Origin: JBJXFY01 sp046155815
GTDB lineage: Bacteria; Verrucomicrobiota; Verrucomicrobiia; Limisphaerales; CAIMTB01
Assembly (NCBI GenBank): GCA_046155815.1
Contig: JBJXFY010000028.1
Coordinates: 1 to 13,916 of the forward strand
Length of the DNA: 13,916 nt
Direction: 5' to 3'
The position numbers were made by a program, and so were the translations under genes. Shown piece after piece: positions 6,724 to 12,462 of the stretch (position 1 is its first letter; each line of letters begins with the position of its first letter). Under the pieces are notes generated by a model. It saw only the letters and a program-made list of their open reading frames with translations, did not search any database and was not told the DNA's origin.

Positions 6724-7308
6724 GTGGCGGATCTGCACCTCATCGTTGGGCTGGGGAATCCCGGCTCGGAGTACGCGGCCACCCGCCACAATGCCGGTTT
6801 TCTCGTCGTCGGGGAGCTGGCGCGGCGGTGGCGGGTTGTTTGGCGGGACGAAGGCCGGTTCAACGTGCGGGTGGCGCGCGGCGAAACCGCGGGAAGGTCG
6901 GTACTGCTGGTGCAGCCGCTGACTTGGATGAACCTGAGCGGTGAGGCGGTGGCGGCGGTGATGCGGTATCACCGGGTGCCTTTGGAACGCGTGATGGTGG
7001 TGGTGGACGATGCGGATCTGCCGCTCGGTGCCTTGCGGCTTCGTCCGGGTGGCAGCTCCGGCGGACACCACGGGCTGGAGTCGGTCGGGCAGCATCTTGG
7101 CACGCGCGAATTTGCCCGGCAGCGGGTCGGCATCGGCCGGCGCGACTCCGCGCAACGCGAGATCACCGGGCATGTGCTCGGTCGGTTTGGCGCCGAGGAA
7201 CGGCCGGTGCTGGATAAAGTTTTAGGGTCCGCAGGCGACCAGCTCGAGTGCTGGCTGGCCAACGGGCTGCAAGTGGCCATGGCCCGACACAACGGGCCGG
7301 GCCAATGA
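6724..7308 (+). CDS. pth: Peptidyl-tRNA hydrolase
   Basis: Pth releases the peptide from peptidyl-tRNA that drops off ribosomes, recycling tRNA in the cytoplasm. The 194-residue length is normal. GLGNPG (9-14, Asn12), the catalytic His22 in ATRHNAG, TWMNLSG (67-73, Asn70) and the catalytic-pair Asp95 in VVVDDADLPLG are present. The conserved GGHNG motif reads GGHHG (113-117), so the Asn equivalent to E. coli N114, which helps position the substrate, is His116 here. GTG at 6724 is chosen because LIVGLGNPG then begins at residue 6 as in the family; an in-frame TTG at 6679 would add a proline-rich stretch unlike Pth. It begins 48 bp after rplY and ends 15 bp before rpsF, consistent with one operon. 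Confidence 0.93.
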   Translation: MADLHLIVGLGNPGSEYAATRHNAGFLVVGELARRWRVVWRDEGRFNVRVARGETAGRSVLLVQPLTWMNLSGEAVAAVMRYHRVPLERVMVVVDDADLPLGALRLRPGGSSGGHHGLESVGQHLGTREFARQRVGIGRRDSAQREITGHVLGRFGAEERPVLDKVLGSAGDQLECWLANGLQVAMARHNGPGQ

Positions 7309-7323
7309 ACGAAGGAAAACATT

Positions 7324-7638
7324 GTGAAGCGATACGAAGGACAGCTCATCTTGAACACGGCCGGGCGCGAGGACGGCGCCAAGGAAGTCATAGACCAGCT
7401 CGAGAAGGAAATCCTCGCCGCCGGCGGCAAGGTCGAGACCACGCAGAAGATGGACAAGCGTCCGTTTGCCCGCGTGACCGACAGGAACGTCACCTCCGGC
7501 TTCTACGTAAACTTCATCTTCGAGGGCACTCCCGCCGTGGTGTCCGCGCTCCGGAGCAAGTTTGCCTTGAATCCCGAGGTGTACCGCGCGCTGTTCACCC
7601 TCGCGCCGCCCGCCGTCCCCGCAAAGCCGGCGGCCTGA
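7324..7638 (+). CDS. rpsF: Ribosomal protein bS6
   Basis: The 104-residue protein matches bS6, a small-subunit protein that pairs with bS18 on 16S rRNA. Visible are KRYEGQLILNT at the N-terminus, the helix AKEVIDQLEKEILAAGGKV, KMDKRPFARVTDR and FYVNFIFEGTPAVVSALRSKF. It ends in a short Ala/Pro tail (PAVPAKPAA) in place of the acidic tail of some homologues. The start is GTG at 7324 with an AAGGA ribosome site 8 nt upstream, one of the few clear ones in the window. It follows pth by 15 bp and precedes ssb by 3 bp. With so little leader, the S6:S18 autoregulatory leader RNA known from many rpsF operons is not expected directly upstream. Confidence 0.93.
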   Translation: MKRYEGQLILNTAGREDGAKEVIDQLEKEILAAGGKVETTQKMDKRPFARVTDRNVTSGFYVNFIFEGTPAVVSALRSKFALNPEVYRALFTLAPPAVPAKPAA

Positions 7639-7641
7639 TCC

Positions 7642-8091
7642 ATGGCCAATTTCAACAAGGTCATCCTCGCGGGCAACCTGACCCGCGACCCCGAGCTCCG
7701 GTACACGCCCAAGGGCACGGCCGTGGCCAAGTTCGGCCTCGCCGTGAACAGGACTTGGACCACCGAGACCGGCGAGAAGCGCGAGGAGGCCACCTTTGTG
7801 GACGTGGACGCCTTCGGCAAGCAGGCCGAGGTCATCTCCCAGTACCTGCGCAAGGGTCGTTCCCTCCTCGTCGAGGGCCGCCTCAAGCTCGACACTTGGG
7901 ACGACAAGCAGACTGGCCAGAAGAAGAGCAAGCTGGGCGTCGTGCTCGAATCCTTCTCTTTCCTCGACAGCGGCAGCCGCGGCGACGCGCCAGCCGGTGG
8001 CGGCGCCCCCGCCGCGTCCCGGCCCAAGCCTGCCCCGGCGACTGGTGAAGCCCCCGCCCCCGCCGCCGACGAGGATGACGTGCCTTTCTGA
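7642..8091 (+). CDS. ssb: Single-stranded DNA-binding protein
   Basis: SSB coats single-stranded DNA in replication, recombination and repair. The 149-residue protein has an OB-fold over about residues 1-110: FNKVILAGNLTRDPELRYTP, VAKFGLAVNRTWTTETGEKR, TFVDVDAFGKQAEVISQYL and GRSLLVEGRLKLDTW. A flexible Ala/Pro/Gly linker follows, ending in the acidic tip DEDDVPF, the site that recruits partner proteins (DDIPF in E. coli). ATG at 7642 lies 3 bp after the rpsF stop, indicating tight operon coupling, though no Shine-Dalgarno is visible. Confidence 0.96.
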   Translation: MANFNKVILAGNLTRDPELRYTPKGTAVAKFGLAVNRTWTTETGEKREEATFVDVDAFGKQAEVISQYLRKGRSLLVEGRLKLDTWDDKQTGQKKSKLGVVLESFSFLDSGSRGDAPAGGGAPAASRPKPAPATGEAPAPAADEDDVPF

Positions 8092-8098
8092 GCCTTGA

Positions 8099-8120
8099 CG
8101 CGGGCCGTTTTGCGCCCGCG
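8099..8120 (+). promoter_or_regulatory. Hairpin in the ssb-rplI spacer
   Basis: CGCGGGC (8099-8105) pairs with GCCCGCG (8114-8120) around an 8-nt T-rich loop, 8 bp after the ssb stop and 30 bp before the rplI start. No T-tract follows, so it is more likely a processing, partial-termination or translation-control structure than a full terminator. It occupies the place where rpsR is found in many other genomes. Confidence 0.35.
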
Positions 8121-8149
8121 AGACTCCCAACGACTTTCATCCGCATTTT

Positions 8150-8749
8150 ATGGCCAAGACTGAACTGATCCTGATCAAGAACGTGGTAGGCCTCGGCGGC
8201 GAAGCCGACCAGATCAAGGTGGCGCCCGGCTACGCGCGCAACTTCCTTGTCCCCCGCGGCCTCGCCATGCCCGTCACCGGCGCAAACCGCCGCCGGCTGG
8301 AGGTGCTCAAGCAGCGCCGCGCCGACCGCGAGGCCCACGAACTCAACGCGATGACCGACCTTGGCCGCAGCCTCGGCAAGCTCACCCTGCTCGTGAAGGT
8401 GAAGACCGGCGAGGACGGCAAGTTGTTCGGCGCCGTGACCGCCGGTACCATCGCCGACGAGCTTAAGAACCAGTACGATGCCGCAGTCGAGCGGAGGAAG
8501 ATCCACCTCGCTCATCCCATCAAGTCCCTTGGCGATCACGACGTCGAACTGCGGCTCCACCCTCAGGTCCACGTCACGCTCAAGGTCAAGGTTGAGAGCA
8601 CCACGCCGTCACCTCCGCTGACCGAACCCGCCGCGGCCAAGCCCGTCGAGAAGACGGTCAAGCACTCGGAGAAGTTCGGCCCCGGCGCCAAGGCCGCCAA
8701 GGTCGAGGCCAAGCCCACGAAGGCAGAGGCCAAGCCCGCCAAGGCCTGA
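8150..8749 (+). CDS. rplI: Ribosomal protein bL9 with C-terminal Lys/Ala/Pro extension
   Basis: bL9 binds 23S rRNA near the L1 stalk and spans the subunit. The N-terminal domain is clear: ELILIKNVVGLGGEADQIKV followed by APGYARNFLVPRGLAMP. The long connecting helix (about 45-75) and the C-terminal domain (GEDGKLFGAVTAGTIADEL, DHDVELRLHPQVHVTLKVKV) follow. The core ends near residue 150, the usual family length; about 49 more residues form a basic low-complexity tail with KVEAKP, KAEAKP and KA repeats. The ATG at 8150 gives a standard start; there is no visible Shine-Dalgarno. It is the last gene of the prs operon, 21 bp before the terminator. Confidence 0.95.
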   Translation: MAKTELILIKNVVGLGGEADQIKVAPGYARNFLVPRGLAMPVTGANRRRLEVLKQRRADREAHELNAMTDLGRSLGKLTLLVKVKTGEDGKLFGAVTAGTIADELKNQYDAAVERRKIHLAHPIKSLGDHDVELRLHPQVHVTLKVKVESTTPSPPLTEPAAAKPVEKTVKHSEKFGPGAKAAKVEAKPTKAEAKPAKA

Positions 8750-8769
8750 CCGTCCGTTGATCCCTCACC

Positions 8770-8809
8770 GCGGCGATCGGGAAAACCGGTCGCCGCATCG
8801 TGTTTTTTT
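8770..8809 (+). terminator. Intrinsic terminator of the prs-rplI operon
   Basis: An 11-bp stem (GCGGCGA at 8770-8776, T8777 pairing G8789 as a wobble, CGG 8778-8780 with CCG 8786-8788, TCGCCGC 8790-8796) closes a GAAAA loop. After six bases a run of seven T follows (8803-8809). It lies 21 bp after the rplI stop and ends the operon. It also rules out the GTG at 8800 as a start for the following kinase. Confidence 0.85.
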
Positions 8810-8871
8810 GCAGCGGGGCCATGCTGCCGTCGGGCAGTGAGCGCCTTGCCGCAAAGTGCGGGCGGCGCGAA

Positions 8872-8886
8872 AATGTCCCCGACATT
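8872..8886. promoter_or_regulatory. Inverted repeat just before the histidine kinase start
   Basis: AATGTC (8872-8877), CCC, GACATT (8881-8886) form a perfect 6-bp dyad with a 3-bp spacer, ending 6 bp before the kinase ATG. Another hairpin, CTGCC-GTCG-GGCAG, is at 8824-8837. The close position would suit an operator or an RNA hairpin limiting translation initiation. No -35/-10 pair for this gene was convincing in 8810-8892. Confidence 0.35.
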
Positions 8887-8892
8887 GCGACC

Positions 8893-10323
8893 ATGTCCGC
8901 CCCCCCCGCCCCCGCCCCTGTCCGGCCACCTCGCCGGTCGAGCGGCCCGGCATGGCCGGCCATCGGCTGCGTGCTGCTGCTGCTCGCCGCCGTGATCGCG
9001 ATTGCCGCCGCGGTGCTGCGCGCCCAATTGCGCGCACAGATCCTCGGCCGCGACGCTGAGCTGCTCGCGGCGCTGGCTCGGTTCGTCGCGGCAACCGACC
9101 CGACCGTGCAGGCGCTTGGCGCTGCAGCCGACCCGGTGGACCGCAGTCTCGCGATCCTCGTCAGCATCGCGAAGTTCGACGGTGTGCTCGCCGCCCGCCT
9201 CTTCGACGCGCGCGGCGCCTTTGTGGCATCGCTGCCCGAGGACGTGACCGAGCGGACCCTCGCGGAGGCCGAGCTGGCGGCACTGCGGTCACGCCGCCCG
9301 CTGGTGGAGTTCACGGCGGATGCGGAGCTGACGGGGGTGTTCGTGGGCGGCGGTGGCCGCGACGTTCCTCGACGGGCCCCGCTGCGCACCGTGTCCGTTC
9401 CCTTGCCGGCAGCGGACGGTTCCCTGGAAGGCGTCGCCCAGCTCGTGCTTCAGGGGCACGACGTGGCGGCGGAGTTTGCCGTGCTCGACCGCGGGCTCGC
9501 GCTGCAGGCTGGCGGAGTGTTCTTCGTCAGCGGCGCGGTGGCGGCAGGGGTGCTGGCTTGGGCCTTTGCCCGCTTGGCGCGGCGTACGATCGCTCTCCAG
9601 CAAGCCAACGCCGAACTGGCCCGCAATGCGCGGGCCGCCGCTGTCGGTGCGGTGGCGGCGCACCTGATGCACAGTCTCAAGAACCCCCTCGCCGGACTCC
9701 GTGGCCTGACCGACTGCGCATCCGCCTCCGACCTCGATCGGGGAGGTGCCGCGGCGGCGACTCGGCAGATGGAAACTCTGGTCCGCCGGGTCACAGGCAT
9801 CCTGCGGGAGGAAGCTGATGGCCTCGCCTATGAGGTTCCCTTGTCCGAGGTGCTCGACGACCTGCGGCGCCAGTTCGACGCCGCCGCGCTGGGCGGCGGT
9901 GTCGCGTTGGTCTTTGTCGTGCAGGCCGATCCCCGGCTCGACAACCGAACGGCCAACCTGCTGGGCCTCGCCCTCGCCAATCTCGTCCAGAATGCGCTCG
10001 ACGCCGTCGGGCCGGGCCGTCGGGTCACGGTGTCCGCGCTCCCGGTCGCCGATGCCACCCACGTCGAGGTGGCCGACGACGGTCCGGGCCTGCCCGAGTC
10101 GGTCCGCGGAAGGCTTTTCACGCCCGTGCGCTCGACGAAGGAAGGCGGCTCCGGCCTCGGGCTGGCGCTGTCGTGGCAGTTGCTCCATCACGCGGGGGCC
10201 ACCATTGAGCTGGTGCCCGAATCCGCCGGCGGCTCGCGCTTCCGAGTGCGGCTTCCCTCCGCAGTCCCGCGGATTGGCCCAGAACCCCATGCCGCGCCTG
10301 CGTCACCGGCGGTACACGCTTAG
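8893..10323 (+). CDS. Membrane sensor histidine kinase (orphan)
   Basis: The 476-residue protein is a two-component sensor kinase. Residues 1-20 are Pro/Arg-rich cytoplasm, TM1 spans about 21-42, an extracytoplasmic sensor domain about 43-205, and TM2 about 206-228. A short helical linker leads to the H-box with phospho-acceptor His260 in MHSLKNPLAGLRG. The ATPase domain has an N-box LANLVQNALDAV (Asn363, Asn367), a G1 box ADDGPG (394-399), an F-box LFTPVRSTK and a G2 box GGSGLGLALS (418-427). The sensor domain has no family signature I recognise; it is about 160 residues with strand-helix patterning that would fit a PAS-like/Cache fold. ATG 8893 is chosen because earlier in-frame starts (8800, 8821) lie in or beside the terminator. 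No response regulator is adjacent. The 3' end overlaps the next gene by 35 bp, suggesting translational coupling. Confidence 0.88.
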   Translation: MSAPPAPAPVRPPRRSSGPAWPAIGCVLLLLAAVIAIAAAVLRAQLRAQILGRDAELLAALARFVAATDPTVQALGAAADPVDRSLAILVSIAKFDGVLAARLFDARGAFVASLPEDVTERTLAEAELAALRSRRPLVEFTADAELTGVFVGGGGRDVPRRAPLRTVSVPLPAADGSLEGVAQLVLQGHDVAAEFAVLDRGLALQAGGVFFVSGAVAAGVLAWAFARLARRTIALQQANAELARNARAAAVGAVAAHLMHSLKNPLAGLRGLTDCASASDLDRGGAAAATRQMETLVRRVTGILREEADGLAYEVPLSEVLDDLRRQFDAAALGGGVALVFVVQADPRLDNRTANLLGLALANLVQNALDAVGPGRRVTVSALPVADATHVEVADDGPGLPESVRGRLFTPVRSTKEGGSGLGLALSWQLLHHAGATIELVPESAGGSRFRVRLPSAVPRIGPEPHAAPASPAVHA

Positions 10324-12373
10324 CCTGCTGGCGGTGCTGTTCGGGGGAATGGCCGCGCCCGCACCCGACCTTCCGCTTCGCTGGCGCTGGTCCAATCCAC
10401 GCCCGCACGGCAACAACCTCAACGACCTTGCCGTCCGTTCCGGGCGGCACGTTGCCGTCGGCGACCGGGGCCGCGTCTACGCCAGCGAGGACCTCGCCTC
10501 ATGGACCGTCCTGCCCACTCCGACCACCCGCCAGCTCCGCGCCGTGACGTTCTTCGGCGCCCGAATCATTGCCACAGGCGAGGCCGGCACCATCCTGTAC
10601 TCGCAGGGGTCCGACCCCTTCTCCGTCGCGCAGCTGAATCCGCCCACCGAAGACTGGCTCGAAGGCATTGCAGCCTCGCCCACCCTGGCCGTTGCGGTCG
10701 GTGACAACGGCGCCATCTATACCTCGGTCACCGCGTTTGCCTGGCAGCGGGCAAGCGTGCCGTTCGCGGCGTGGCTCCGCGCGGTGGCCTGGGGCAACAA
10801 CGTCTTCGTCGCCGTCGGCGAGGACGGCTTCGCCGCGAGCAGTGCGGACGGCCGGAACTGGCAGTCCCGCAACAGCCGCACCACGGGTCACCTCAACCGG
10901 GTGGTGTGGGACGGAGCGCGCTTTCTGGCCGCCAGTGCGCGCGGCTCGCTGGTCATCAGCACGGATGGTGTGAACTGGCTCCTCGACACGGGGGCCACGG
11001 GCACCACGAACGAGCTGAACGCCTTGGCCGTCGGCGGCGGGCGGCAGTTGCTCGCTGGCGACGACGTGCTGCGCACCCGGGCCGCCGTCCTCCAGCCGTG
11101 GGGCGACGAGTTTGGGGCGCCGCAGCCACCGCCGCGGGCCACGTATCTGTCCGCAGCGTGGAACGGAACTTCCCTGTTGGCGGGCGGGCGGGCGGGCCTG
11201 CTCGTGGAGGGCTTCCGCACCAACAACGCCACGCAGTGGACCGACCTCAGCACCGGCGTGCGCCACTGGCTCTGGGACGCGTCCCGCTTCCCGGACACCT
11301 ACGTGGCCGTGGGCGACCGCGCGACAATCCTCAGCAGCCCGGATGGCGTGAACTGGTCGCCCGAACTGCCTCCGCTGACGCTCACGAACGCCATCTTTCT
11401 TGGCCTCGGAGGCCGGACGAACCTCGCCATCGCCGTCGGCTCCGGCGGCGCGCTCATGATCAGCCCGGCGGCGTACACCGATGCCGTCGTCACGAACGCG
11501 GCCGGCGCCGTCATCACGAATCGCATCAACCTGCTCGGGCTGGAGTGGCAGGCGGTGAACTCGGGCGTCACCAACGCGCTTCAAGGCGTGGCCGCGGACC
11601 AGGCGCGGATCCTGGTCGTGGGCGATGAGGGCGCCGTGATCACCAGCGCCGACGGCACGAACTGGTCCGCCCGAGTGATCCCCGAACGGCCGCTGCTCAC
11701 CTCCGTCGCCGCGCATCCGGGCGGCTACGTCGCCGTCGGCCGCGCCGGCGCGCTCTTCACCAGCCCGGACGCCGTGACGTGGACGCGGCGGGACAGCAGC
11801 ACGACGAACTGGCTGTACCGTGTCCGCTGGCTGAACGGGCTGCTGCTCGCCATGGGGCAGGCCGGGACACTGCTCGTCGGCACCAACGGCCTGGACTGGA
11901 CGCCCCGCGTCACCGGGACAACCGCCTGGATCAACGACGCGGCGTATGCGGACGGTGCGTGGTTCCTCGTTGGGAATCAGGGCACGGCGCTGTTCAGCAC
12001 GAATGCCGTGGACTGGACCGACGCCGGTTCGATCACCGGCAAATCGCTTTATGCCGCGGCAACCCACGAAGGGCAGCTTGTCGTCGCGGGCATCGAAGGC
12101 CTCATCCTGCGGGCGCAGTTGACGCCCCTGCTTGATCCCGTGGAGATCGCGGCCTTTGACCACCAGGTCACCACCAACCTCGTGCGCGACTCGCTGCTCT
12201 TCATCGGCCGGCCGGACCAGCAGTTCGACCTGGACCGCGCCGCCGAGCTTGAAACCTGGCGGCTGGAGCAGCGGCTGGAGATCACCGCTCCCGATGGTGC
12301 CGTGGTCTACATCAGGGAAACGACCAACCCACCGCCGGAAGCGAAGTTCTACCGCACCGTTCCGGTGCGCTGA
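10289..12373 (+). CDS. Secreted protein with 14 propeller-blade-like repeats
   Basis: The 694-residue protein begins with a signal peptide: basic RLRHRR (3-8), a hydrophobic core TLSLLAVLFGG (10-20) and an Ala/Pro region near 21-26 where cleavage is likely. Fourteen units follow, each centred on a (V/A)(A/V)VGxxGxxxxS turn and usually continuing DGxxWxxxxSxxTxxLxxV. The key glycine (or its equivalent) is at 58, 97, 138, 177, 216 (Ser), 257, 300, 342, 384, 445, 484, 523, 562 and 601. Such BNR/HCF136-like units of about 40 residues usually form blades of a beta-propeller. Residues 610-694 form a separate C-terminal part ending KFYRTVPVR, like the tails of verrucomicrobial exported proteins. No catalytic motif is visible and the function is unknown. 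The ATG at 10289 is favoured because it supplies the signal peptide; it lies inside the kinase gene, in another frame. Confidence 0.85.
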   Translation: MPRLRHRRYTLSLLAVLFGGMAAPAPDLPLRWRWSNPRPHGNNLNDLAVRSGRHVAVGDRGRVYASEDLASWTVLPTPTTRQLRAVTFFGARIIATGEAGTILYSQGSDPFSVAQLNPPTEDWLEGIAASPTLAVAVGDNGAIYTSVTAFAWQRASVPFAAWLRAVAWGNNVFVAVGEDGFAASSADGRNWQSRNSRTTGHLNRVVWDGARFLAASARGSLVISTDGVNWLLDTGATGTTNELNALAVGGGRQLLAGDDVLRTRAAVLQPWGDEFGAPQPPPRATYLSAAWNGTSLLAGGRAGLLVEGFRTNNATQWTDLSTGVRHWLWDASRFPDTYVAVGDRATILSSPDGVNWSPELPPLTLTNAIFLGLGGRTNLAIAVGSGGALMISPAAYTDAVVTNAAGAVITNRINLLGLEWQAVNSGVTNALQGVAADQARILVVGDEGAVITSADGTNWSARVIPERPLLTSVAAHPGGYVAVGRAGALFTSPDAVTWTRRDSSTTNWLYRVRWLNGLLLAMGQAGTLLVGTNGLDWTPRVTGTTAWINDAAYADGAWFLVGNQGTALFSTNAVDWTDAGSITGKSLYAAATHEGQLVVAGIEGLILRAQLTPLLDPVEIAAFDHQVTTNLVRDSLLFIGRPDQQFDLDRAAELETWRLEQRLEITAPDGAVVYIRETTNPPPEAKFYRTVPVR
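10445..12112 (+). repeat. Array of 14 degenerate protein-coding repeats
   Basis: The repeat-bearing part of the secreted protein covers residues about 53-608. Spacings between the key glycine positions are 39, 41, 39, 39, 41, 43, 42, 42, 61, 39, 39, 39 and 39 residues. The single long gap (384 to 445) holds an Ala/Val/Asn-rich insertion (about 395-418). Repeats have diverged at DNA level: for example 10958-10979, 11336-11357, 11644-11665 and 11762-11783 each encode a related 'S-x-D-G/A-x-x-W' segment with different third bases, so this is an old array kept by selection on protein, not a recent DNA duplication. Confidence 0.75.
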
Positions 12374-12389
12374 AGCCAAGTTCCACGAA

Positions 12390-12409
12390 GCGCCGCCGTG
12401 AGGCGGCGC
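12390..12409. terminator. Hairpin with GTGA tetraloop after the propeller gene
   Basis: GCGCCGCC (12390-12397) and GGCGGCGC (12402-12409) are perfect 8-bp arms around GTGA, a GNRA-type tetraloop, 17 bp after the propeller-gene stop. No T-tract follows, so it may stabilise the 3' end or terminate weakly. The rest of the 89-bp spacer (12374-12462) shows no clear promoter for the PEP mutase gene. Confidence 0.45.
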
Positions 12410-12462
12410 CGTCCGCCATCCGTTTGCGCTTCGTCCCGCGCCGCCCTTCCTTCCCGCCCTCT

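Noticed and set aside
5860..7173. Minus-strand 437-residue frame opposite rplY and pth
   Set aside because: His- and Arg-rich shadow; both plus-strand genes have clear family motifs.
8800..8892. Upstream in-frame starts (GTG 8800, ATG 8821) for the histidine kinase
   Set aside because: GTG 8800 lies within the intrinsic terminator and the extra residues are unlike a membrane-protein N-terminus; ATG 8893 places the first membrane helix normally.
10499..12379. Minus-strand 626-residue frame opposite the propeller gene
   Set aside because: The plus-strand repeats have regular protein-level spacing and a signal peptide, while the antisense frame has no motif.
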